The notes under the pieces: model-generated | Database searches by the model: none | Told to the model about the DNA's origin: nothing | Seen by the model: the letters and a program-made list of their open reading frames with translations, nothing else | NCBI GenBank assembly: GCA_017557525.1 | Contig: JAFYYN010000147.1 | Location: 1-64,000, forward strand | Source of the DNA: Lachnospiraceae bacterium | GTDB lineage: Bacteria > Bacillota > Clostridia > Lachnospirales > Lachnospiraceae | DNA length: 64,000 nt | Direction: 5' to 3' | Shown here: one piece after another, positions 22,675-34,987 of the stretch | Layout: each line of letters opens with the position of its first letter | Numbering within the stretch: the stretch's first letter is position 1 | Position numbers and translations under genes: made by a program

Positions 22675-22757
22675 GATGAACCTCTTTCTTATTTACTGCT
22701 TTTTTACTTTCATTTTTTTAGTCTATTTTTGTTTTATTAACCTTATATATACTTTAT

Positions 22758-23005
22758 GGAGCAGCCGGAAGTGCCGATACGGGATAAAACCATAAGCGTG
22801 CAGAGGATATGCTTCGGCTGCAGAAGCATATTCCGCGAGACAAAAATCGATTATCAAAATCGATTTTTGAGCGTAGCATAAGTGCGTCCGGTATCAAGCG
22901 GACGCACGATTTGCACGCGGTCGAAGCAGAATGCTGATGCGGCCGTTTAGCATATCCCTGCTAAGCGATTCTGGTTTTAGACCGTATCGGCATTCCGGCT
23001 GCTCC
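22758..23005. repeat. Nested palindrome / multi-branch structured element between gyrA and fumarase genes
   Basis: The outer arms 22758-22782 and 22982-23005 pair over 24 bp with one bulged base, and the stem continues with TAAAACCA against TGGTTTTA. Inside are at least four perfect or near-perfect hairpins: GGATATGCTTC/GAAGCATATTCC, CAAAAATCGAT/ATCGATTTTTG, GTGCGTCCG/CGGACGCAC and TTTAGCA/TGCTAA. It fills the gap 22675-23015 and carries no open reading frame of note. It could be a structured RNA, a mobile palindrome, or a terminator for gyrA. No known class was recognised. Confidence 0.65.
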
Positions 23006-23015
23006 CCCATAGTAT

Positions 23016-25601
23016 TTAATTATCTTCCTCGTCAGAAGCTTCTTGAGAAGACTCCTCCAGAGCCTCATCCTCCGCTTCATCTATTTCCTGCTTCTCCGAA
23101 GCCAGTATTTCCTCCGGAGAAATCGGCTCCATATCAACATCAGCGTCTGACTCGGTCTCCTTAACTCTCGCAAAGCTAGCCACGAAAACATCTTTGTTTG
23201 CATCAATACTGATCAGCTTAACACCGGTAGTATTCCTGCCAATAACACTGATATCAGCCACAGAAAGCCTGATAGTAGTACCTGTATTAGTCATCATGAT
23301 GATCTCGCCGCTCTCACGGTTAAGCACCTTAGCGCCTACGAGATTACCACTCTTTTCAACAATCTTATAACACCTTACACCCTTGCCGCCACGGTGCTGA
23401 GCACTAAACTCAGAAATAGGAGTAAGCTTGCCGTATCCAAACTCAGAAACAGTAAGCAGATATTCACCCTGGTTGTCAAGCTGCATAGCCACAACCTCAT
23501 CCGTATCCTCAAGGTTCATACCGATAACACCGATTGACTGACGGCCCGTAAGCCTTACATCATGCTCATAGAACCTGATGCACTGTCCATATTTAGAGAT
23601 CAGGAAAACATTGCTCTTATCATCAGTACACTTAACACCGATCAGCTCATCATCATCCCTTAAGGAAATAGCGATCAGGCCACCCTTGCGGATATTTGCA
23701 TACTCAGAAAGTCTTGTCTTCTTGATGATACCGTTCTTTGTAGCCATAAGCAGGAAGCTGTCGAAATCATAGCCCCTGACTGTAATAGTAGCTGTGATCT
23801 TTTCCTCACCTGTAATCTGGAGCAGGTTAACGATAGCAGTACCCCTTGAAGTCCTCGAGCTCTCAGGGATCTCATAAGCCTTGAGCCTGAAAACACGCCC
23901 CTTGTTGGTAAAGAACATGATATAATGATGGTTCGTGGTCATGAACAGATCCTCGATGTAATCATCCTCCAAGGTCTGCATACCCTTGATACCCTTGCCG
24001 CCACGGTGCTGATTCTTGAAATTATCAAGAGTCATACGCTTAATGTAGCCCTTCTTGGTCATGGCAATAACGGTATCCTCATCAGGGATGATATCTTCCA
24101 TGGAGATATCATATTCATCAAATCCGATAGAAGTACGTCTGGGATCCCTGTATTTTGAGCCAATGGCCTCAACCTCATCCCTTACAACACCGAGCAAGAT
24201 CTTCTCATCACCAAGGATTGCCTTATACTGCTTGATCTTTTCCTGCAGATCGGCATACTCAGCTTCAAGCTTTTCTCTTTCCAAACCGGTTAATTGTCTC
24301 AGTCTCATATCAACGATGGCCTGAGCCTGAGGATCATCAAAACCAAAGGTAGCCATCAGCTTTTCCTTTGCATCAGCCGCACTTTTAGAAGCCCTGATTA
24401 TAGCGATTATCTCATCTATAACATCAAGAGCCTTAAGCAATCCCTCCTTAATGTGAGCGGATTCCTCAGCCTTTGCAAGATCGTATCTGGTACGCCTCGA
24501 AACAACCTCTTCCTGGTGCTTTATGTAAAGCTTTAAAATATCAATTATAGAAAGAACCTTGGGCTCACCGTCAACAAGTGCCAGCATGTTTACGCCAAAG
24601 CTGTCCTGAAGCTGCGTGTGCTTATATAAAAGATTTAAAATAACCGTAGGATTAGCGTCACGGCGGAGTTCTATGCAGACTCTCATACCGTCACGGTTTG
24701 ACTCGTCACGAATCTCGGTAATGCCGTCAACCTTCTTATCCTTAACAAGCTCAGCGATCTTCTGGATAAGACGAGCCTTGTTTACAAGATAGGGAAGCTC
24801 TGTAACAACGATACGGTTCTTGCCGTTAGCCATAGGCTCTATATCGGTAACCGCACGGACTCTTACCTTTCCGCGTCCTGTACGGTATGCCTCTTCAATA
24901 CCTCTGGTGCCAAGTATCTGAGCTCCGGTAGGGAAGTCAGGCCCCTTTATGATCTTCATTATCTCTTCGATAGAGGTTTCCCTGTCTTCGCTTATCCTGT
25001 TGTTGATAATGGCGGCAACTGCATCAATAACTTCACCTGCATTATGAGGAGGGATGTTAGTAGCCATACCTACAGCGATACCTGTGGTACCGTTTATAAG
25101 CAGGTTTGGAATACGTGCCGGTAAAACGGTAGGCTCTTTTTCCGTCTCATCAAAGTTCGGGATCATATCCACGGTATCCTTGTTGATATCGGAAAGCATC
25201 TCTACAGCTATCTTGCTGAGTCTGGCCTCAGTGTATCGCATTGCTGCGGCTCCGTCACCATCCACTGATCCAAAGTTTCCGTGACCGTCAACGAGCGGGT
25301 ACCTTGTAGACCACTCCTGGGCAAGATTTACCAAAGCACCATATATGGAGCTGTCTCCGTGAGGATGGTACTTACCCATTGTATCACCGACAATACGCGC
25401 ACACTTTCTGTGAGGCTTGTCCGGCCAGTTTGCAAGTTCTGCCATAGCATATAGGATACGGCGCTGTACCGGCTTTAAGCCGTCCCTTACATCGGGGAGC
25501 GCACGTGATGCTATTACAGACATCGCATAATCTATATAGGAGGTCTCCATGGTATCCTTTAGATCCACATTTTTGACCTGGTCGTAATTAATTTCGTCCA
25601 T
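23016..25601 (-). CDS. gyrA: DNA gyrase subunit A
   Basis: This 861-residue protein carries the breakage-reunion domain with [13 protein letters not shown] (about 41-53) and the catalytic tyrosine in [11 protein letters not shown] (Y123), followed by the C-terminal wrapping domain with GyrA-box-like QHRGGKG and repeated beta-blade phrases. With GyrB it introduces negative supercoils. The last 45 residues are strongly acidic ([11 protein letters not shown]... ending EEDN), as in many Firmicutes. The ATG at 25601 has GGAG six bases upstream and follows gyrB after 19 bases; an in-frame TTG at 25613 is not needed. Expressed in the minus-strand dnaN-yaaA-recF-gyrB-gyrA cluster. Confidence 0.97.
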   Translation of the reverse strand: MDEINYDQVKNVDLKDTMETSYIDYAMSVIASRALPDVRDGLKPVQRRILYAMAELANWPDKPHRKCARIVGDTMGKYHPHGDSSIYGALVNLAQEWSTRYPLVDGHGNFGSVDGDGAAAMRYTEARLSKIAVEMLSDINKDTVDMIPNFDETEKEPTVLPARIPNLLINGTTGIAVGMATNIPPHNAGEVIDAVAAIINNRISEDRETSIEEIMKIIKGPDFPTGAQILGTRGIEEAYRTGRGKVRVRAVTDIEPMANGKNRIVVTELPYLVNKARLIQKIAELVKDKKVDGITEIRDESNRDGMRVCIELRRDANPTVILNLLYKHTQLQDSFGVNMLALVDGEPKVLSIIDILKLYIKHQEEVVSRRTRYDLAKAEESAHIKEGLLKALDVIDEIIAIIRASKSAADAKEKLMATFGFDDPQAQAIVDMRLRQLTGLEREKLEAEYADLQEKIKQYKAILGDEKILLGVVRDEVEAIGSKYRDPRRTSIGFDEYDISMEDIIPDEDTVIAMTKKGYIKRMTLDNFKNQHRGGKGIKGMQTLEDDYIEDLFMTTNHHYIMFFTNKGRVFRLKAYEIPESSRTSRGTAIVNLLQITGEEKITATITVRGYDFDSFLLMATKNGIIKKTRLSEYANIRKGGLIAISLRDDDELIGVKCTDDKSNVFLISKYGQCIRFYEHDVRLTGRQSIGVIGMNLEDTDEVVAMQLDNQGEYLLTVSEFGYGKLTPISEFSAQHRGGKGVRCYKIVEKSGNLVGAKVLNRESGEIIMMTNTGTTIRLSVADISVIGRNTTGVKLISIDANKDVFVASFARVKETESDADVDMEPISPEEILASEKQEIDEAEDEALEESSQEASDEEDN

Positions 25602-25620
25602 GATTTTCTCCAATTAGTTT

Positions 25621-28694
<3,074 letters not shown>

Positions 28695-28698
28695 ATTT

Positions 28699-28920
28699 TT
28701 ATGACAATTTAGAATTTATGCTTATTTCATTACCCTTAAAAGTAAATACATCCCCGTTAAAAAGCTTTCTGCCGCGACGAAGCTCTGTCTCACCGTTTAC
28801 CTTTACATTACCGTCTTCTATGGCAAATTTAGCATCTACACCTGTGTCCACCAGACCTGCCAGCTTCATAGCCTGCCCAAGCTTTATAAACTCATCCTTT
28901 ATTGAAATACTTTTTTTCAT
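28699..28920 (-). CDS. yaaA: S4-domain RNA-binding protein YaaA
   Basis: A 73-residue S4 domain protein: IKLGQAMKLAGLVDTGVDAK, then EDGNVKVNGETELRRGRKLF. In B. subtilis the homologue (YaaA/RlbA) lies between dnaN and recF, as here, and is linked to large-subunit ribosome assembly. The ATG at 28920 (MKKSISI) is chosen because the frame start at 28944 lies inside dnaN; GGTGAT stands upstream. Length matches the family. Confidence 0.9.
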   Translation of the reverse strand: MKKSISIKDEFIKLGQAMKLAGLVDTGVDAKFAIEDGNVKVNGETELRRGRKLFNGDVFTFKGNEISINSKLS

Positions 28921-28933
28921 ATCTATCACCACA

Positions 28934-30040
28934 TCAGTCAGCATTAAAATTTACCGGCAGGATAAGGTACATATAGCTTTCAGTCTTATCCTTTATGATG
29001 CACGGAGACTTTACGTTCATGAAGTAAATATCTATATTTTCCTCGTCTATTACCCTTAAGGCATCGAGCATAAACTTAGGATTAAAGGCAATCTTAATAT
29101 CATCACCCTCTTTATTGATATTAAGCTTTTCATCAAAATTACCCAGCGGAGTCTTGAGCTTAACCTCCATTTCTCCGTCCTTCATATCAAAAACAAGGGG
29201 CTTTTTCTCATTTTCCTTTAAAAGAAGTGTTGCTCTGTCAATACTTTCACTTATTTCACGCTTATTTACATGTACAAGAGTCTCATAATCACCTGAGATC
29301 ATCCTGTCAACAAGATAATACTCACCCTCTATAAGCCTTGAAAGAACAATTGTATTTTCCATCTCAAACAGAATATGATTATCACTGAAATAGATGGTTA
29401 CCTTATCCTCAAGTTCTCCTGAAAGGATCTTTAAAAGCTCGTTTAAGGTTTTTCCGGGGATTATAACCTTCTGATTTCCAAATTCTTCGTTTAATTCAAC
29501 ATTTCTTAATGAAATACGATGTCCGTCAAGAGAAACCAGTCTTAATTTCTTACCGTTGATCTCTAAAAGCTCACCTGTCATTATCTTCATATTTTCAGTA
29601 TCGGGAGCTATTGAGAAAACTGTCTGTCTGATCATATCCCTTAATGTCATCTGCGACATTATGGCAAAATTTTTCTTTTCTATATCCGGAAGATCAGGAT
29701 AATCATCCGCACTCCTTACCGGGATATCAAAATTTACGTTCTCACACTTGATATTAGCTGTAGTCTCACTGGCCGTAAAAGCTACTTCACTGTCCGGAAG
29801 CTTTCTGATGATATCGGAGAAAATCTTAGCATTAACAACTAAAGAACCTTCATCAACTATTTCTCCTTTTACCTTTGTTTTGATACCGAGAGACATATCG
29901 TTTCCGACAAGCTCTATGAAACCGTCTTCTGCCTTAATCTTAATACAGTCAAGTATCTCCATGGTAGTTTTGGAAGGTATAGCCTTTAAGGCAATATTTA
30001 CTCCGTTAAGTAGTTCATTTTTTTCACATAATATCTTCAT
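28934..30040 (-). CDS. dnaN: DNA polymerase III beta subunit (sliding clamp)
   Basis: A 368-residue three-domain beta clamp beginning MKILCEKNELLNGVNIALKA and containing the typical RSADDYPDLPDIE, SLDGHRISLRNVEL and the C-terminal YLILPVNF that closes clamp proteins. It encircles DNA and tethers the replicative polymerase. GGAGGTT precedes the ATG by six bases. It follows dnaA across the oriC spacer; the downstream genes are packed without gaps, so one transcript can carry dnaN to gyrA. Confidence 0.97.
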   Translation of the reverse strand: MKILCEKNELLNGVNIALKAIPSKTTMEILDCIKIKAEDGFIELVGNDMSLGIKTKVKGEIVDEGSLVVNAKIFSDIIRKLPDSEVAFTASETTANIKCENVNFDIPVRSADDYPDLPDIEKKNFAIMSQMTLRDMIRQTVFSIAPDTENMKIMTGELLEINGKKLRLVSLDGHRISLRNVELNEEFGNQKVIIPGKTLNELLKILSGELEDKVTIYFSDNHILFEMENTIVLSRLIEGEYYLVDRMISGDYETLVHVNKREISESIDRATLLLKENEKKPLVFDMKDGEMEVKLKTPLGNFDEKLNINKEGDDIKIAFNPKFMLDALRVIDEENIDIYFMNVKSPCIIKDKTESYMYLILPVNFNAD

Positions 30041-30323
30041 TTGTGAACCTCCGGTTGGATTATAGGAATATTATAATATATATGTTTATTAGTAGTAGGT
30101 GGCGTTAATAAGTTGTTAAGTGTCATAAAGGCTTGATATTACAGGCTTTATGAAATTTACAGTTTGTTTATGGATTCTGATAACTAAAATTTAAAAATTT
30201 TTCAGAAACCCGGTTATAAAACTAATGCATAAACATTAACTTTATCTTATCAACAAAACAAAATTTATAAACTTATCCACTTTTATTCATAAGTTATAAT
30301 GTTGATAATGTGGATAAATAATG
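30041..30323. other. Probable chromosomal origin (oriC) between dnaA and dnaN
   Basis: This AT-rich 283-bp spacer has four clustered DnaA-box matches: TTATCAACA (30247-30255), TTATCCACT (30273-30281), TGTTGATAA (30300-30308) and a perfect TGTGGATAA (30309-30317). The last two abut. A longer AT stretch (30180-30240) could unwind. Position between dnaA and dnaN matches Firmicute origins. Confidence 0.8.
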
Positions 30324-31691
30324 TCAAATATCAGGATTGATCTTGTTTATAAGTACCTTTATGGTCTCATCAAGCTGAATATCCTTTGTGCGGTTATCTG
30401 CTATTTTTCCCACGTTATGAATGACTGTTGAATGATCCCTGCCAAATATTTCACCTATTTTTGAAGTAGTGGAATTTGTATACTCACTGCTTAAATACAT
30501 GGCAATCTGTCTCGGGATAGCTATAGCCTTGTCCCTCTTAGAGGAAAGGATATCATTGGGACTGAAATGAAAATGTTCAGCAACCACACTTATGATAAAC
30601 TCAGGTGTTATGGTCTTTTTCTGGTTAGGAGTGATGAGATCTCTTAAAGCATACTCTGCAAGCTCCTTGGTGGCAGGCATTTTCTGTATCTTAGCCAGAG
30701 CGATAACCTTGGTAAGCGCACCCTCAAGAGTCCTTATATTCGAATTGATATTTTCAGCCATGTAGGATATAACATCGTTATCTATGGCAATATTGGACCC
30801 CTCACTCTGCTTTAGGTCGAGCTTTTTCTGCAGAATTGCTACCTTTGTTTCATAATCGGGTGCAGTAAGGTCGACTATTATGCCCCAGCCGAATCTTGAT
30901 CTCCATCTTTCATCCAAAGTAGTAAAGTCCTTCGGAGGCTTATCTGAGGTGATGACTATCTGCTTTTTAGCCTCATAAAGAGCATTAAAGGTATAGAAGA
31001 ACTCCTCCTGAGTCCTGTCCTTTCCTATAATAAACTGTATATCATCGATAAGCAGGACATCTATATTTCTGTACTTTTCACGGAATGCTGCGGGAGATGC
31101 ATCACCTTTTCTGATGGAATCAATAAGTTCATTGGTAAAGGTATCGCTGGTAACGAACATAACCTTCTTTTCAGGGTTGTTTTCCAATATAAAATGACCT
31201 ATTGACTGCATAAGGTGTGTCTTACCGAGACCTGAATCTCCGTAAATGTACAGAGGATTGTAAATATCTCCGGGCGACTCTGCGGCCTTAAGTGCCGTAG
31301 CATGAGCCAGCTGATTGTTTTTACTTACAACAAAGTTGTCAAAGGTATAATCCGGATTAAGAGGGAGCCCCTCATTGTGTATGATCTTTGAGGCAGTAAC
31401 GCCTGTTTTAACAGTATTTGTATTATCTGTTTCATTTTCAAACTTAATATCGTACTCTATATCAGTCATTTCCTGGATGGCTGTTTTTATGAAAATACCA
31501 TATTTATTGCTTATATAATTAAAGTTTGAGGTTATATTGTTATTATCCGAAGTAATATAAACTATATTGTCTTCAACCTTCTTTATATATAGATCCTTTA
31601 TCCATGTATTAAAGGAAACATTCGGAATATTATATTCATGTTTGGCAAATTCGAGGATTTCATCCCATTTTTCCTGTACTGAATTACCCAT
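30324..31691 (-). CDS. dnaA: Chromosomal replication initiator DnaA
   Basis: The 455-residue AAA+ protein has domain I at the N-terminus (WDEILEFAKHEYNIPNVSFN), a short linker, Walker A GDSGLGKTH (about 151-159), Walker B VLLIDDIQF, and the domain IV DNA-binding signature GRDHSTVIHNV near the C-terminus. It binds DnaA boxes and opens the origin. The frame extends to 31727, but the ATG at 31691 (MGNSVQEKW) has AAAGGG nine bases upstream and gives the usual length. DnaA boxes lie right behind the gene in the spacer to dnaN. It diverges from rpmH. Confidence 0.97.
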   Translation of the reverse strand: MGNSVQEKWDEILEFAKHEYNIPNVSFNTWIKDLYIKKVEDNIVYITSDNNNITSNFNYISNKYGIFIKTAIQEMTDIEYDIKFENETDNTNTVKTGVTASKIIHNEGLPLNPDYTFDNFVVSKNNQLAHATALKAAESPGDIYNPLYIYGDSGLGKTHLMQSIGHFILENNPEKKVMFVTSDTFTNELIDSIRKGDASPAAFREKYRNIDVLLIDDIQFIIGKDRTQEEFFYTFNALYEAKKQIVITSDKPPKDFTTLDERWRSRFGWGIIVDLTAPDYETKVAILQKKLDLKQSEGSNIAIDNDVISYMAENINSNIRTLEGALTKVIALAKIQKMPATKELAEYALRDLITPNQKKTITPEFIISVVAEHFHFSPNDILSSKRDKAIAIPRQIAMYLSSEYTNSTTSKIGEIFGRDHSTVIHNVGKIADNRTKDIQLDETIKVLINKINPDI

Positions 31692-31829
31692 TGTAAGAAA
31701 CCCTTTCATATTATAAATAGGAAGCAATATTTCAAAAATTGTGTGGAGATTTCTGAAAAGTCAAGAAACCACCAATAAATATTATATAACAAATTTAATA
31801 TATTTTCAAGGAAAATTGAAAAAAATTGC

Positions 31830-31858
31830 TTGACTATTGAGAAAAAGCAATATATAAT
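31830..31858 (+). promoter_or_regulatory. Promoter of the rpmH operon
   Basis: TTGACT (31830-31835) and TATAAT (31853-31858) with 17 bases between, 62 bases before rpmH, in the AT-rich dnaA-rpmH spacer. Confidence 0.8.
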
Positions 31859-31920
31859 GGTATGGCTGTTATTTCGGATAAAATTGATGAACATATCTAT
31901 ATAAAGGAGGTGTATTTGGC

Positions 31921-32055
31921 ATGAAGATGACTTTCCAGCCTAAGAAAAGACAGAGAGCCGTAGAGCATGGCTTTAGAAAAAGAATGAGCACCAGAAACGG
32001 CAGAAAGGTTTTGGCTGCTAGAAGAGCAAAAGGAAGACATAAACTTTCAGCTTAG
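31921..32055 (+). CDS. rpmH: 50S ribosomal protein L34
   Basis: The 44-residue protein [20 protein letters not shown] followed by [21 protein letters not shown] is the L34 family nearly in full. It is very basic and belongs to the large ribosomal subunit. AAAGGAGGTG lies eight bases before the ATG. It is shorter than a 60-codon length filter. The stop codon is inside the first arm of a terminator-like hairpin. Confidence 0.97.
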   Translation: MKMTFQPKKRQRAVEHGFRKRMSTRNGRKVLAARRAKGRHKLSA

Positions 32056-32080
32056 GTCGCATTTAGGTGTGACCTTTTTT
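32054..32080 (+). terminator. Terminator or attenuator between rpmH and rnpA
   Basis: AGGTCGCA (32054-32061) pairs with TGTGACCT (32068-32075), one wobble, followed by TTTTTT. It begins in the rpmH stop codon and ends four bases before the rnpA ATG, so it can lower rnpA relative to rpmH. Confidence 0.75.
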
Positions 32081-32083
32081 AAA

Positions 32084-32428
32084 ATGAATATTTTACATTT
32101 AAAAAAGAACATTGAATTTCAGACCGTTTATAAGAACGGAAAATCATTTGCCAACAGATATTTTGTTATGTATGTATATAAAAATGATCTATCCGAAAAC
32201 AGACTTGGGATATCTGTGAGCAAAAAAGTAGGAAACAGTGTCATAAGACACAGGGTTACCCGTTTGGTTAGAGAAGTCTTTAGATTAAAAGGACATATGT
32301 TCAATAGTGGTTTGGACATTGTGGTAACCGCGCGAACAGGAGCAGTTGGTATAAAGTACAGAGACGCTGAAATTGCATTGCTTCATCTTGGAAAGCTGCA
32401 TGGTATAATTAAAAAAGAAGATAATTAA
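32084..32428 (+). CDS. rnpA: Ribonuclease P protein component
   Basis: About 114 residues with the RnpA hallmarks: LKKNIEFQTVYKNGKSFANR at the start, RLGISVSKKVGNSVIRHRVT (the RNR region) and RLVREVFR. It binds the RNase P RNA and helps mature tRNA 5' ends. The ATG at 32084 follows the terminator hairpin closely and has only a weak AGGTGTGA site, part of the hairpin; a GTG at 32069 lies within the hairpin and is less likely. The next gene starts directly at its stop. Confidence 0.94.
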   Translation: MNILHLKKNIEFQTVYKNGKSFANRYFVMYVYKNDLSENRLGISVSKKVGNSVIRHRVTRLVREVFRLKGHMFNSGLDIVVTARTGAVGIKYRDAEIALLHLGKLHGIIKKEDN

Positions 32429-32641
32429 GTGAAATACATATTTATAGGCCTAATAAAATTTTATAGAAAGTTTTTATCTCCGTTAAAAAGAAAATCATGC
32501 TGCATATATATACCTACATGCAGCCAGTATGCCTTAGAGGCATTTGAAAAATACGGAGCATTTAAAGGTCTGCGTCTGTCTGTAAAGAGAATTTTAAGAT
32601 GTCATCCCCTATCAAAGGGAGGTTATGATCCTGTTCCTTAA
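32429..32641 (+). CDS. yidD: Membrane protein insertion efficiency factor YidD
   Basis: The 70-residue protein opens with [20 protein letters not shown] and has [20 protein letters not shown] and [17 protein letters not shown], a full YidD signature. It is a peripheral membrane protein that helps YidC. The start is a GTG directly after the rnpA stop. Its 3' end provides GGGAGG before the next frame. Confidence 0.95.
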   Translation: MKYIFIGLIKFYRKFLSPLKRKSCCIYIPTCSQYALEAFEKYGAFKGLRLSVKRILRCHPLSKGGYDPVP

Positions 32642-32687
32642 ATATGGATTGTCACATATTGTGACAGAATGTGAGGACAAGTTGCAG

Positions 32688-34058
32688 ATGGTATTTTTAA
32701 CTCAGGTACAGGGTGTCTTAAAGCCCATAGCCTGGGTACTCGGTAATATACTTAATGCGATATACAATTTTGTAGAGCTTTTTGGCATTGAAAATATCGC
32801 ACTTTGTATTGTTTTATTTACTTTTGTTGTAAAAATGCTTATGCTTCCGCTGACCATTAAGCAGCAGAAGTTTACAAAGCTCCAGTCAAAGATGAGTCCG
32901 GAGCTTACTAAGATCCAGCAGAAATACAAGGGAAAGAAGGATGAGGAGTCTTTAAGACGTCAGCAGTCAGAGACTCAGGCAGTCTATGCAAAATATGGCG
33001 CAAGTCCTATGGGAGGATGTTTGCCGCTTCTTATATCCCTGCCTATCATGTTTGCCCTTTACAGGGTTATTTACTGTATCCCGGCTTATGTTACGGATGT
33101 CGGGTCTCTTTATGGTTCTATAGCTGATAAACTCCAGGAAATATCAGGTTATAAAAATACACTTATGGATTTTATGACCCAGAATTCACTTGTTTTATCA
33201 CAACAGTCAGGATGTAGTTCAACAGTTATAGATCTGTCTATTTATCAAGATGTTCCCAGAGAATACCTTATAGACCTGTTTTCAAAGTTCAACCCTGCAA
33301 ACTGGGATGCTTTCTTTAGTGTGGATCTGTTCAGTTCAATTAAGACTGCAGCAGTTACCATTAATGAAGCTACAATGCCGGTTAGTGAGGTAGTTGACAA
33401 GATTGTTTCTGTAAACGGTCTGTTCGGTCTGAGCATCCTTGACAGACCTGAGATTAAGAGTATTTCAGTAGTAATCCCTGTACTTGCAGTTGTTACTCAG
33501 TTTATACAGGGTAAGCTGCAGACTGCAGTTAATTCAAATAAGAATAAAGCTGCAGATGATCCTGCACAGCAGACAACAAAGATGATGTCAACCATTATGC
33601 CCATCATGTCAGGTGCATTCTGTTTGATGCTTCCTATAGGTGTTGGCATATACTGGATCGCTTCGGCAGTATTTACAATTATCCAGACATTGTTCATTAA
33701 CAAGTACCTTGATAAGGTCAATGTTGATGAAATGCTTGAAAAGAGTAAGGAAAAGAATATCAAACGTCAGGAAAAGCTTGGCGTAAGCTATGATAACAAG
33801 ATGGCTGAGGTTGCTAAGACAAAGGGTCTTAACTATAATAACAGTTCAGCCGATGATTACGACAATACCAGTTACAAAAAGAATTCCAATAAAAAGTCAA
33901 AGCAGACAGGTTCTGATTACAAGAGAAGCAATGTTTCTTACAGCTCTAAGAGTATAGCTGCAAATGCAAATCTGCTTTCAAACAGGAGTTCAGCAAAGAA
34001 AGAAGTAAAAAATGAAGATACCGTAAACTCAGATTCAAATGATAAGTCTGAGTCCTAA
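32688..34058 (+). CDS. yidC: Membrane protein insertase YidC/OxaA
   Basis: The chain of about 456 residues has an N-terminal membrane segment (LKPIAWVLGNILNAIYNFVE), the conserved SMGG-like hydrophilic cytoplasmic loop with LQSKMSPELTKIQQKYKGKK, the core GASPMGGCLPLLISLPIMFA, and a final membrane pair around SAVFTIIQTLFINKYL. After about residue 360 follows a long polar lysine/serine-rich tail (about 95 residues) like the ribosome-binding tails of some Firmicute homologues. It inserts proteins into the membrane. An ATG at 32625 overlaps yidD and sits too close to GGGAGG; the ATG at 32688 follows GAGGACAAG, so it is preferred with moderate certainty. Confidence 0.93.
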   Translation: MVFLTQVQGVLKPIAWVLGNILNAIYNFVELFGIENIALCIVLFTFVVKMLMLPLTIKQQKFTKLQSKMSPELTKIQQKYKGKKDEESLRRQQSETQAVYAKYGASPMGGCLPLLISLPIMFALYRVIYCIPAYVTDVGSLYGSIADKLQEISGYKNTLMDFMTQNSLVLSQQSGCSSTVIDLSIYQDVPREYLIDLFSKFNPANWDAFFSVDLFSSIKTAAVTINEATMPVSEVVDKIVSVNGLFGLSILDRPEIKSISVVIPVLAVVTQFIQGKLQTAVNSNKNKAADDPAQQTTKMMSTIMPIMSGAFCLMLPIGVGIYWIASAVFTIIQTLFINKYLDKVNVDEMLEKSKEKNIKRQEKLGVSYDNKMAEVAKTKGLNYNNSSADDYDNTSYKKNSNKKSKQTGSDYKRSNVSYSSKSIAANANLLSNRSSAKKEVKNEDTVNSDSNDKSES

Positions 34059-34087
34059 GGTTAAGGGAAGAAAAGAAGGAACGCGTA

Positions 34088-34936
34088 ATGGAAAACAGTA
34101 AAGAATTTACAGGTAAAAATGTAGAGGAAGCATTACAAAGCGCACTCTCAGAGTTAAATGTAACAATAGATCAGATAGAATACGAAGTAGTTGAGAAGGA
34201 AAGCGGCGGTTTCTTAGGTCTGCTTGGCGGTAAGCCCGCTAAGATCATTGTTAAGGTAAAGGAAAAGGATCTTTGCCAGGTAGCAACCAAGTTTTTACAT
34301 GAGATACTGACAGCTATGAGTCTTGATACTGAGATCAAGGCAGAATTTACCGAAAGCAAGGACGAGATCGATATAGATCTTTCCGGAAATGATATGGGTG
34401 TACTTATTGGTAAGAGAGGTGCTACTCTTGATTCACTTCAGTACCTTGTAAGCCTTGTAGTTAACAAGGAAAGTGACAGCTATATCAAGATCAAGCTTGA
34501 TACTGAGAACTATCGTGAGAGACGTAAGGAAACTCTTGAGAATCTTGCAAAGAACATTGCTTCCAAGGTTAAGAAGACCAGACATAATGTTTCTTTAGAG
34601 CCTATGAATCCTTATGAAAGAAGGATCATCCATTCATGTCTTCAGGGTGACAACTATGTAGAGACTCATTCTGAGGGTGAAGAGCCTTTCAGAAAGGTTA
34701 TCGTTACCTTAAAGAAGGGAGTTCAGCTTCCTGAGAGAAGACAGGGCTTTAAGGGCAGAAAGCCTTATGGCAACAATAACAGAAATAAAAAGATAAGCAG
34801 TAGCCGTGAGTTTCATAAGAAATACGGTGCAGATACCAAGGATTACAGTACCGATTATAAGAAGGATTACGCAGAGTATCTGGAGTCTAAGGCAGCAGCA
34901 AAAGCAGCGGCTGAAAAGAAGGAAGAGAACATTTAA
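34088..34936 (+). CDS. jag: Jag/KhpB (EloR) RNA-binding protein
   Basis: The 282-residue protein shows the Jag N-terminal domain (FTGKNVEEALQSALSELN, EKESGGFLGLLGGKPAKI), a KH domain with GVLIGKRGATLDSLQYLV (about 106-123), an R3H domain (EPMNPYERRIIHSCLQG), and a basic, tyrosine-rich tail. It binds RNA with KhpA and affects cell elongation in streptococci. AAGGA lies 8 bases before the ATG. Follows yidC as in most Firmicutes. Confidence 0.94.
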   Translation: MENSKEFTGKNVEEALQSALSELNVTIDQIEYEVVEKESGGFLGLLGGKPAKIIVKVKEKDLCQVATKFLHEILTAMSLDTEIKAEFTESKDEIDIDLSGNDMGVLIGKRGATLDSLQYLVSLVVNKESDSYIKIKLDTENYRERRKETLENLAKNIASKVKKTRHNVSLEPMNPYERRIIHSCLQGDNYVETHSEGEEPFRKVIVTLKKGVQLPERRQGFKGRKPYGNNNRNKKISSSREFHKKYGADTKDYSTDYKKDYAEYLESKAAAKAAAEKKEENI

Positions 34937-34943
34937 TTACCGG

Positions 34944-34967
34944 GGGCTGCCGCAGATGCGGTGGCCC
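34944..34967 (+). terminator. Terminator-like hairpin after jag
   Basis: GGGCTGCCGCA (34944-34954) pairs with TGCGGTGGCCC (34957-34967) with two wobbles, followed by TTTATCTTTT. It may partly separate jag from mnmE. Confidence 0.7.
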
Positions 34968-34987
34968 TTTATCTTTTGGAGATTTAA

